NCBI GenBank assembly: GCA_030673205.1
Contig: DAOVJP010000087.1
Coordinates: 1 to 6,174, forward strand
DNA length: 6,174 nt
Direction of reading: 5' to 3'
Source: Thermoplasmata archaeon
GTDB lineage: Archaea > Thermoplasmatota > Thermoplasmata > JAGHBH01
Shown here: positions 1-5,040 of the stretch, piece after piece
Position numbering within the stretch: position 1 is the stretch's first letter
Layout: every line of letters starts with the position of its first letter
The notes under the pieces: model-generated
The model's input: only the letters and a program-made list of their open reading frames with translations
Told to the model about the DNA's origin: nothing
The model's database searches: none
Position numbers and translations under genes: made by a program

Positions 1-289
1 TGGAGTTCTTGGCCATGAGGAACTTGCGGCTGCCGCTCTGGGTGAATTTTATCTCCAGTATTCTGAAAAAGAAGCTTTCCAGCAGCAGCACCAGGAGCAT
101 GATCATAACGAAATATATGAATGAGTCCACAGGAAGATAGAACGGGCTCAGGTTCATGCCGCCGTACAATAGGAGCAGAAAGCTCATTGCCACGAGTGAT
201 ATGATCTGTATGACATACACCTTCTTTTTGGCCTTGGTGATCGTCGTGAGGCGGTAGGATCCCTCCAAAACGCTCATCTCCCTGCTCAT
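1..289 (-). CDS. Partial membrane protein of unknown function (N-terminal 96 residues)
   Basis: I do not recognise the family. Reading the complement from the ATG at 289-287 gives an open frame that runs off the left edge, so the C terminus is missing. The protein begins with a short basic cytosolic stretch (TKAKKKVY, residues 18-25). A hydrophobic helix follows at about 24-42, then a short loop with Gly-Gly and two Pro, then a second hydrophobic helix at about 54-75. After that comes a polar segment (RILEIKFTQSGSRKF), which suggests a 2-TM hairpin followed by a soluble part. The start is supported by a TATA box 25-30 bases upstream, which places transcription almost on the ATG, as in a leaderless archaeal mRNA. 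A second in-frame ATG lies four codons on. It is divergent from the small zinc-ribbon gene at 382. Coding status is fairly sure; function is unknown. Confidence 0.75.
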   Translation of the reverse strand, partial: MSREMSVLEGSYRLTTITKAKKKVYVIQIISLVAMSFLLLLYGGMNLSPFYLPVDSFIYFVMIMLLVLLLESFFFRILEIKFTQSGSRKFLMAKNS

Positions 290-312
290 GTTGCCTAAAT
301 AGGGGCTTGGAC

Positions 313-321
313 TTATATAAA
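313..321 (-). promoter_or_regulatory. TATA box for the partial membrane protein gene
   Basis: On the minus strand this reads TTTATATAA, a close match to the archaeal TATA consensus. Its centre lies about 28 bases before the ATG at 289. Transcription would therefore start at or just before the start codon, and no Shine-Dalgarno sequence is visible, so the mRNA is probably leaderless. Confidence 0.55.
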
Positions 322-381
322 TTGTGCTCTTCGTTCTCTCCCTCCATCATCCTTTTGTACCAGCGATGCTAATACATAACT

Positions 382-519
382 ATGGAGGATAAGGCCGTTA
401 GGGGCGTGGTACGGTGTCCGATCTGCGGCACTCTTGTCGAGGTGGACCTGCGGGAGCCAAAGGCGATCTGCACGTTCTGTGGTGGCGTTATCGTTTTGGG
501 TGAGAAGAGCGGTCTCTGA
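382..519 (+). CDS. Small zinc-ribbon protein (45 aa)
   Basis: This short gene reads from ATG 382 to TGA 517-519. It contains two Cys knuckles, CPICG (Cys12, Cys15) and CTFCGG (Cys30, Cys33), separated by 14 residues. That is the pattern of a single zinc ribbon that binds one zinc ion. Nothing else is in the protein, so it may be a nucleic-acid or protein-binding adaptor, but the role is unknown. The knuckle residues and the open frame are seen directly; zinc binding is inferred from the family pattern. There is no good Shine-Dalgarno sequence, so the mRNA may be leaderless, and no convincing TATA box was found either. A GTG at 406 is a possible later start that keeps both knuckles. Its 3' end overlaps the convergent zinc protein gene by 32 bases. 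Confidence 0.65.
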   Translation: MEDKAVRGVVRCPICGTLVEVDLREPKAICTFCGGVIVLGEKSGL

Positions 520-649
520 GACCACGGGCGCAGTTCTTGCACAATCCCGGGCCTTCCTGACATGTTTCACACATCGGTTTGCCGCAAAAACGGCATGTGT
601 CCAGCTTGGATGGTCGGCCGCAGATGGAACACAATCCCATGACATCCAT
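488..649 (-). CDS. Small zinc-finger protein with four CxxC pairs (53 aa)
   Basis: The complement reads from ATG 649-647 to TAA 490-488. The protein has eight cysteines in four CxxC pairs (Cys7/10, 19/22, 27/30, 37/40): CSICG, CRFCG, CETC and CKNC. The spacing resembles treble-clef or HIT-type zinc fingers that bind two zinc ions in a cross-brace. The last 13 residues are basic and polar. A strong Shine-Dalgarno GGAGG sits 7 bases before the ATG and a TATA-like element lies further upstream, which fixes the start. It is divergent from the DUF5611-like gene and overlaps the convergent zinc-ribbon gene at 382-519. It probably acts as a small binding adaptor in the cytoplasm; the partner is unknown. 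The Cys pattern is observed and the fold is inferred. Confidence 0.7.
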   Translation of the reverse strand: MDVMGLCSICGRPSKLDTCRFCGKPMCETCQEGPGLCKNCARGLRDRSSHPKR

Positions 650-656
650 TATACTT

Positions 657-694
657 CCTCCGATAACAAATATGAGGCGGAGGAGGGTTATAAG
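657..694 (-). promoter_or_regulatory. Promoter and ribosome site of the four-CxxC zinc protein
   Basis: On the minus strand a TATA-like CTTATAA (694-688) is followed after about 27 bases by the predicted transcription start near 664. GGAGG (661-657) then lies 7 bases before the ATG at 649. The geometry gives a leader of roughly 15 bases that carries the Shine-Dalgarno site. Confidence 0.45.
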
Positions 695-746
695 TCTGTC
701 GGAAAAGTTATTAGTCCTGTAATGGGATATTGGTTCGCTCCAAGGT

Positions 747-753
747 AGGTGAT
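747..753 (+). promoter_or_regulatory. Shine-Dalgarno that selects the TTG start at 757
   Basis: AGGTGAT matches the archaeal 16S complement AGGAGGTGAT and ends 3 bases before TTG 757. It therefore favours that start over the upstream in-frame TTG at 730, which has no such site. Confidence 0.5.
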
Positions 754-756
754 GGC

Positions 757-1080
757 TTGCAGAACTATGATATAAAGAGAGGGTATTTCAAGGACATAGA
801 CGGTGGAAAGCTGGAGGCGTTGATGAAGGGCCTTTTCGACCAGGTGCGGAAAGAAGGGGATGCTCTAGTGGCCAAGCATGGGGCGCTGGAAGAACTCCGC
901 GTACGGATAGCGAGCAAGAGCTCCATGGAGGTGAGCGCAAATATGAGGACGGATGTGGACAACGCCACGGCCGCCGATACCATAAAGCGGTACAACGATT
1001 TTCTACTGGCAGCCACTGGTTTTACCTCCAAAGAAAGGAAGAAGCGCCTCAACGCCAAGCTCAAAAAGGGCACGCTGTGA
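757..1080 (+). CDS. DUF5611-like archaeal protein (107 aa)
   Basis: This is a small soluble protein beginning LQNYDIKRGYFKDIDGGKLE (first residue read as Met). The YDIKRG start and the overall size resemble the archaeal family DUF5611, which I associate with Thermoplasma TA0956; this is a recollection, not a search result. Its function is unknown. The sequence is mixed alpha/beta in character, with a very basic C terminus (SKERKKRLNAKLKKGTL). No membrane segment, signal peptide or catalytic motif is visible. I chose TTG 757 because AGGTGAT lies just before it and because family members start close to the YDIKRG motif. A longer frame from TTG 730 would add nine residues. The methyltransferase gene begins 20 bases after the stop, so the two are probably co-transcribed. 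Confidence 0.7.
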   Translation: MQNYDIKRGYFKDIDGGKLEALMKGLFDQVRKEGDALVAKHGALEELRVRIASKSSMEVSANMRTDVDNATAADTIKRYNDFLLAATGFTSKERKKRLNAKLKKGTL

Positions 1081-1100
1081 ATCGAGGCGGGTCGTAGGCC

Positions 1101-1940
1101 ATGGTTGAGAATGAGAAGCTCGATGGGAAGAGTATGGCTGAGACGGAGTGTGGGGAGGGAGGCTCGGCTGAGACGGAGCTTGATGGGAAGAGTACAGCTA
1201 TGAATGAGAAGCTCAGCGGGAAGGACTCGGCCAGGACAAGGATAGAATATAGGAAGCAGCACATAAAGGACATGATCTCCCTGTTCCATCCCGAGCTCGA
1301 ACCCCCACTGAATAGATGTGATGTTTTGGATGTGGGCACGGGATGGGGACCCATAGCTAGGGGGTTGGCGCCCATGGTCAGATATGTCAAGGCCATAGAC
1401 TTCGACCAAGAGCTTTTGGATGTGGCCAAGGAGAAGGGGGAGGAGGAGGGGCTGGAGAACATAGACTTCGTTCTCATGTCCGCCTTCGACATGGACGAGA
1501 AGGATAGATATGACATAGTGATATTGAGCGATGTGCTGGAGCATGTAGAGGAGCAGCGCCGACTGATGGAGCTGTGCGCCTCATCCATGAAGCCAGGAGG
1601 AATAATGTATCTCAGCACCAATAACAAATGGTGGCCTGTGGAAGGACACAAATACCTCCCATTCCTGTCCTATCTCCCGAGAGGTCTAGCCAACAGGTAT
1701 GTGCGGTTGTTCAATAGAGGTGAGGATTACGAAGGCTATTATCTCTTGGGATACGGGGGGCTGAAACGTCTCATGAAAGAGTTTCCCGTGAACTATACGT
1801 TCAAACCGCCGGTGGACCCATGGAGTTCTTTGTACAAATTCGGAACCCGCCTTGTTGGCATATCACCATTCTTCTGGCGCTTCTCCCCGGTGTTCCAGGT
1901 CATAATAAAGAAGAGGGATGAGAAGACCGCGTCCCGTTAG
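1101..1940 (+). CDS. Class I SAM-dependent methyltransferase (279 aa)
   Basis: The enzyme would transfer a methyl group from S-adenosylmethionine to an unidentified small-molecule or lipid/sugar acceptor in the cytoplasm. The Rossmann-fold motifs are clear. Motif I is VLDVGTGWGPIA (75-86). An acidic ribose-binding residue lies in AIDFD (98-102). The post-II and motif III regions are DIVILSDVLEHV (138-149), and KPGG (164-167) precedes the strand MYLSTNN. The WWP-EGH stretch (177-183) resembles methyltransferases found in glycan or quinone pathways, but that is too weak for a substrate call. Residues 4-44 are a four-copy imperfect repeat unrelated to the fold, so translation could also begin at ATG 1200. 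An in-frame TAG at 1095-1097 blocks a longer start. It follows the DUF5611-like gene and ends in a TAG that overlaps the stop of the convergent carbonic anhydrase gene. Confidence 0.85.
   Translation: MVENEKLDGKSMAETECGEGGSAETELDGKSTAMNEKLSGKDSARTRIEYRKQHIKDMISLFHPELEPPLNRCDVLDVGTGWGPIARGLAPMVRYVKAIDFDQELLDVAKEKGEEEGLENIDFVLMSAFDMDEKDRYDIVILSDVLEHVEEQRRLMELCASSMKPGGIMYLSTNNKWWPVEGHKYLPFLSYLPRGLANRYVRLFNRGEDYEGYYLLGYGGLKRLMKEFPVNYTFKPPVDPWSSLYKFGTRLVGISPFFWRFSPVFQVIIKKRDEKTASR
1110..1232 (+). repeat. Imperfect in-frame tandem repeat, four copies of about 30 bases
   Basis: The copies start at 1110, 1140, 1170 and 1200. They encode NEKLDGKSMA, ETECGEGGSA, ETELDGKSTA and MNEKLSGKDSA. GATGGGAAGAGTA is shared exactly by copies 1 and 3, and GAGAAGCTC by copies 1 and 4. 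The repeat makes a charged, probably disordered N-terminal extension ahead of the methyltransferase fold. Confidence 0.7.
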
Positions 1941-2455
1941 AGGAATTCCACTTTTCCAGTATCGAGATGGTACATGGCTCCAATCAATTTCAACCTTCCC
2001 TCTTCTATCGCTTTGGCTATGGCCTGACTTCTAAGGGGAAGTTTATCCAACTGGTGCAGGGTGTTGGCCAGGAAGTGGTCGCCGTGGGTGGAGAAACACT
2101 CCCGTATCTCTTTCAATAGGCCGTCCGGCTCATCTTCCATGCATTCTTCGGCTGCGCACACCGCCCCGCAATTGGTATGGCCCAAGATCAACAGTATTTC
2201 CACGTTGAGATGCTCGACTGCATATTCCAGGGATTCCAACACCGTCGTGTCCATGGCCACGTTCCCGGCCACCCTGACCACGAAGATCTCCCCTATGTCC
2301 GCGTCGAATATGAACTCGGGTACCACCCGGGAATCGGAACAGGTGAGCACGGCGACCCGGGGGTGCTGGCCCGCCACATGCTTCTTCAACCCATCCCCTC
2401 TATGGGAAACGAAGCGTTCGTTACCCCGGATGAGGCTCTTCACGGCATCGTTCAT
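1937..2455 (-). CDS. Beta-class carbonic anhydrase (172 aa)
   Basis: It catalyses reversible hydration of CO2 to bicarbonate in the cytoplasm, using a zinc ion. The ligands are visible: Cys39 in CSDSR, His93 and Cys96 in GHTNCGAV. The catalytic Asp41-Arg43 dyad is also present. VVRVAGN (59-65) is the usual dimer/active-site strand. At 172 residues it is close to the compact archaeal Cab enzymes and shorter than typical 200-220 residue bacterial forms. The start ATG overlaps the stop of the upstream transporter as ATGA and has AGGAGA 8 bases before it, so translation is probably coupled. Its TAA overlaps the methyltransferase TAG at 1937-1940. The pairing with an OFA-type transporter suggests supply or consumption of bicarbonate linked to anion exchange. 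Enzyme class is very sure; the physiological role is inferred. Confidence 0.93.
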   Translation of the reverse strand: MNDAVKSLIRGNERFVSHRGDGLKKHVAGQHPRVAVLTCSDSRVVPEFIFDADIGEIFVVRVAGNVAMDTTVLESLEYAVEHLNVEILLILGHTNCGAVCAAEECMEDEPDGLLKEIRECFSTHGDHFLANTLHQLDKLPLRSQAIAKAIEEGRLKLIGAMYHLDTGKVEFL

Positions 2456-4017
2456 CTGCGAGGTCTCCTAGCGTGCGGTGGGGTGCGTGGAGGGGATCGT
2501 GGCGAGGTGCGTGTTGAGGATGTGCCTTGTCGGGCGCCTGAACGTGAACCTGGCCGGGCGCTATGGGAGCGCTTTCTGCTCGGTTTTTGCACCTCGGTGT
2601 TGAGCATGAGGGCCAGTACAACAGCGACCACGCACAGTACGCCAGCAATTATGAATGCGGGGAGCCAAGCATCCACAGCGGCACCTGCGGTCCCGGCATC
2701 CTTGAAGTATCCGGCCATCATCGGGCCGGCGACGCCCCCCACTCCATAGGCAGTGAACACGTATCCATAGTTCTGTCCCACATGTTTTGTGCCGAATATC
2801 TCGGCGGTGGTCGTGGGGAACAGCGCGAAGTTGCCTCCGAAGTTGAAACCGATCAGTGCTGCCGCGAGGTACAGGGTATATTCGTTGCCTCCCATTGAGA
2901 AGAAGGCGAACATCATCACTGCCTGGAAGGAGAACATGCTTACGAGCGATCTCTTTGGGCCTATCTTGTCGGCTACGCTGCCCCAGACTATCCTGCCTAT
3001 GCCGTTGAATATGGCGTAGAACACTGCCATGGCCGTGCCAGCTATGGCGGAGGCCTCTATCGTGGTCTTACCAGAGGCCTGGAGCGCATCTATTCCATAT
3101 AGTTTGATGATCCCTATCACCATCAATCCGGCCAGGGCTCCGCTGATGAACATGCCCCAGACCATCCAGAACTGTTTGGTCTTGAGCATGTGTTTGGGCT
3201 TGAGGTTGCGTTTCGCCTTCTTATCCTTTGTCTGAGGAGGGGTCCAACCAGGAGGAGAGTACCCTGCTGGCGGGTTTGTCATCAGGAAAGCTCCGATGAC
3301 CACCATCGCAAAGAATATGATGCCGTAGATGAAGAATGTCGAGTGTACGCCCTGGCTCTCTATGAGGTTTCCCCAGCTTCCGGCCAGTTTGACCCATATC
3401 GTGGCGCCGAAGCCGAAGCCAGCCACGGCGAGGCCGGAGATGAGGCCTTTCTTGTCGGGGAACCATTTTATGCCGACTGCAATGGGAACCACATATGCCA
3501 GTCCTATTCCTGCTCCGCCTATGATCCCTATGGTCACGAGCAGGCCCAAGAAGGAAGAGCCCACCATGGATGCGGCTATATACCCTGCACCCAGCAATAC
3601 GCCGCCGGCGAGGGCAACCTTTCTCGGGCCGTGTTTGGCCTGAAGCTTTCCTGCTAGGACCATGACCAGGGCGAAGGTGACGAGCCCGGCGCTGAAGATT
3701 ATCTGGGTCTGTGTCGTTGTGAAGTTGAAATCGGGCCCGGTTAGCTCAGGGGTGAAAACAGACCACGAATATATCGCGCCCAGAGCCAGTTGAATCATTA
3801 TGGCTCCTACGACGACGATCCAACGATTGAACGGTTTCTTTCCGGCTCCCGCAGCCTTTCCCTCTTCTTCCTCCATGTCCTCTTCTTCCGTTCCTTCTTC
3901 GGGCAGGGGGGCTTTTTCAACGTCTTCAATGGGCTCGGAGGGCATGTCGAGTGCCTCTAGCTCCTTCTCAGGCGTGTCATCGGGCTGTTCCTCTAGAACA
4001 AATTCATCTTCAGGCAT
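2452..4017 (-). CDS. MFS transporter, oxalate/formate antiporter (OFA) type (521 aa)
   Basis: This is a polytopic membrane carrier, probably for small carboxylates. After a long acidic cytosolic N terminus (about 1-62, with EEGTEEEDMEEEEG) comes the OFA opening NRWIVVVGAIMIQLALGAIY (64-83) and then SWSVF. Further marks are GKLQAKHGPRKV (123-134) between helices 2 and 3, a charged central loop (about 250-285), GRIVWGSVADKIGPKR (341-356) and NYGYVFTAYGVGG (416-428). From memory, OxlT has a substrate-binding Lys in the last of these (TAKG), here Tyr, so oxalate itself is doubtful. The final 42 residues are Arg/Ser/Pro-rich and unlike the family. I chose ATG 4017 because the TATA box puts the transcript start near 4035, downstream of the GTG at 4044, and AAAGGAT lies before it. 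It is the first gene of an operon with carbonic anhydrase. Confidence 0.9.
   Translation of the reverse strand: MPEDEFVLEEQPDDTPEKELEALDMPSEPIEDVEKAPLPEEGTEEEDMEEEEGKAAGAGKKPFNRWIVVVGAIMIQLALGAIYSWSVFTPELTGPDFNFTTTQTQIIFSAGLVTFALVMVLAGKLQAKHGPRKVALAGGVLLGAGYIAASMVGSSFLGLLVTIGIIGGAGIGLAYVVPIAVGIKWFPDKKGLISGLAVAGFGFGATIWVKLAGSWGNLIESQGVHSTFFIYGIIFFAMVVIGAFLMTNPPAGYSPPGWTPPQTKDKKAKRNLKPKHMLKTKQFWMVWGMFISGALAGLMVIGIIKLYGIDALQASGKTTIEASAIAGTAMAVFYAIFNGIGRIVWGSVADKIGPKRSLVSMFSFQAVMMFAFFSMGGNEYTLYLAAALIGFNFGGNFALFPTTTAEIFGTKHVGQNYGYVFTAYGVGGVAGPMMAGYFKDAGTAGAAVDAWLPAFIIAGVLCVVAVVLALMLNTEVQKPSRKRSHSARPGSRSGARQGTSSTRTSPRSPPRTPPHARRPRR
2464..2469 (-). promoter_or_regulatory. Shine-Dalgarno of carbonic anhydrase, inside the transporter gene
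   Basis: AGGAGA on the minus strand lies 8 bases before the ATG at 2455, within the last codons of the transporter. It allows re-initiation after the ATGA overlap. Confidence 0.55.
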
Positions 4018-4026
4018 GGTGTATCC

Positions 4027-4070
4027 ATCCTTTCGGCGTTGCACATGAAAGAAGGGTTAATATATGTTTC
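4027..4070 (-). promoter_or_regulatory. Promoter and ribosome site of the transporter-carbonic anhydrase operon
   Basis: On the minus strand ACATATATTAA (about 4068-4057) follows a purine-rich AGAAA, as expected for BRE plus TATA. The predicted transcription start is near 4035, which leaves a leader of about 18 bases containing AAAGGAT (4033-4027), 11 bases before the ATG at 4017. The geometry excludes the GTG at 4044. Confidence 0.55.
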
Positions 4071-4081
4071 TAATGCCCTCA

Positions 4082-4099
4082 CTATTTCTCACTAAATAG
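4082..4099. promoter_or_regulatory. Inverted repeat upstream of the transporter promoter
   Basis: CTATTT (4082-4087) and AAATAG (4094-4099) are perfect arms around a six-base centre. The repeat lies about 15 bases upstream of the transporter TATA region. CTCACTA also occurs twice here (4078-4084, 4088-4094 region). It could be a regulator site or a weak 3' hairpin of the phosphatase transcript. Confidence 0.35.
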
Positions 4100-4100
4100 C

Positions 4101-4142
4101 GTCTTAGGAATATTCACACTAAGGTCTTAGGAATATTCACAC
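4101..4142. repeat. 19-base perfect direct repeat, likely operator pair
   Basis: GTCTTAGGAATATTCACAC occurs at 4101-4119 and again at 4124-4142, a 23-base period. Each copy contains the 8-base palindrome GAATATTC (4108-4115, 4131-4138). Between them CTAAG-GT-CTTAG (4119-4130) is a second dyad. The pair lies roughly 65-110 bases upstream of the predicted transporter transcription start, suited to an activator or repressor. The phosphatase stop codon (4137-4139) falls in the second copy, so a simple local duplication of the gene end is the other explanation. Confidence 0.5.
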
Positions 4143-4964
4143 ATATATCTGGGTGGAGACCTTCCTTCCTTTCACTATTGCGATGGCTCCAGGGTTCCCT
4201 CCCCTATATGCTATATGGGAGAACACGGTGAGCACTCTATTATTCCTGTTCCATCTTGCTCCCTCTCGTGTCCATTCATGGCCTCGGATGATGGCCTGGA
4301 GGCCGCTGACATCGCAGAACTCGGCCGCTGCCTGGTCGCTCTATCTGTATCCTCTTCCCCGGTATGTGTTGGGCACATATCGGTATCTCTGGGCTCCCTC
4401 CTGCGTGTCGTTCCAGATCAGTCCCTCGGCCTTCCCCCTGACCTCTTTTCTCGTTCTGCGCAGATCCCCCACCCGAGCGATCCCTTCAGATATGCCTCCG
4501 TGGGCGAGGAAGAAGGAGCGGTTGAGCACCGCGCACAATGGCAGTTGATCGAACACCCGGTTGGCCTGTGCCCACAAGAAAGGTCCGTGCTTCTCCCCGT
4601 ATTTCGTGAGAAGTTCTTCCTTGAACCCCCAGCGTTGGTTCACTTCCCTGGTCTCGTGGTTCCCCCTTAACAAGAAGACCTCTCCGGGGGAGCGAAGGAG
4701 CATGTGGAATATGGAGGTCAAGACCTCCACGCTGTGCTGCCCCCTATCCACGATGTCTCCCAGGAACACGATGCTTCCCTCTCTGCGGTCCATGGCGCTG
4801 CGGTAGCTGTGCCAGTCCCCGTGTATGTCCCCGATTACAGTGGCGAGGGGCAGCTCCAGGTCCAACAGCGCGGGCATCGGACGGAGTGTCTCTTCCACCT
4901 CCCGGAACAAGAGCTCCAGTTCATGGGCGGGAGGCGTGTGTGGTTTCATGGGTCGCGATAGCAT
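4137..4964 (-). CDS. PPP-family Ser/Thr protein phosphatase interrupted by one in-frame TAG (275 codons)
   Basis: This is a two-metal phosphoesterase that removes phosphate from Ser/Thr of proteins. The PPP signatures run in order: GDIHG (45-49; Asp46, His48), GDIVDRG (69-75; Asp70), RGNHE (100-104; Asn102 and acid His103), LAHGGIS (153-159; His155), IWND (183-186) and PNTYRGRGY (198-206). Codon 208 is TAG (4343-4341). In the same frame the family's C-terminal part continues: AAAEF, LQAIIRGHE (222-230; His229, the last metal ligand) and VLTVFS (244-249). It then ends YV-TGA at 4137. A product stopping at 207 residues would lack His229 and the closing strands and should be inactive. Position 208 aligns with an aromatic residue in PP1 (FTFG). 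Reading through as pyrrolysine, other suppression, or a recent nonsense mutation are the options. The start ATG 4964 sits about 5 bases after the predicted transcription start (leaderless). It is divergent from grpE. Confidence 0.82.
4341..4343 (-). other. In-frame amber (TAG) codon, candidate pyrrolysine site
   Basis: Codon 208 of the phosphatase frame is TAG. It is flanked on both sides by recognisable PPP sequence with no frame change. The 67 following codons are open and carry the conserved RGH and TVFS motifs. The codon replaces an aromatic position, so TAC/TAT to TAG is a single-base step if this is a mutation. Confidence 0.6.
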
Positions 4965-4990
4965 GATGTGGATAAGTATTCAACCGTTAG

Positions 4991-5000
4991 CTTTATATAG
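4991..5000. promoter_or_regulatory. Shared TATA box for divergent phosphatase and grpE-dnaK transcription
   Basis: CTTTATATAG reads TTTATATA on the plus strand and TATATAAAG on the minus strand. Plus-strand transcription would start near 5023, 18 bases before grpE, leaving room for its Shine-Dalgarno. Minus-strand transcription would start near 4969, just before the phosphatase ATG. No other equally good TATA is seen between the two genes. Confidence 0.5.
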
Positions 5001-5029
5001 AACATCTCACATACTCTTTCTTCCGGATC

Positions 5030-5035
5030 GAGGTG
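5030..5035 (+). promoter_or_regulatory. Shine-Dalgarno of grpE
   Basis: GAGGTG ends 5 bases before ATG 5041. It decides that start against the frame that stays open upstream to 4825. Confidence 0.65.
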
Positions 5036-5040
5036 CCAAT

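Noticed and set aside
434..748. Plus-strand open frame across the four-CxxC zinc gene
   Set aside because: The antisense 53-residue frame has eight well-spaced cysteines, a Shine-Dalgarno and a TATA box; this one has none of these.
730..756. TTG 730 as the start of the DUF5611-like protein
   Set aside because: It has no ribosome site and lies at or before the likely transcription start. TTG 757 follows AGGTGAT and fits the remembered family start.
765..1651. Long minus-strand open frames opposite DUF5611-like and methyltransferase genes
   Set aside because: Their composition is Ser/Leu-rich shadow sequence, whereas the plus strand has SAM-binding motifs and proper starts.
2452..2580. Frameshift in the transporter C terminus
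   Set aside because: The two other frames give no recognisable OFA ending, so I kept the continuous frame and reported the odd tail instead.
4018..4044. Longer transporter start at GTG 4044
   Set aside because: It lies upstream of the transcription start predicted from the TATA box near 4062, and the ATG at 4017 has a ribosome site within the expected leader.
4101..4142. CRISPR-like repeat
   Set aside because: There are only two copies with a 4-base gap, far too short for a spacer, and no leader.
4153..4670. Plus-strand open frames antisense to the phosphatase
   Set aside because: They show no recognisable motif, and the opposite strand carries the full set of PPP motifs through this whole stretch.
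4825..5040. N-terminal extension of the GrpE frame
   Set aside because: It is antisense to the phosphatase start and spans the promoter. GAGGTG before ATG 5041 gives a clear start.
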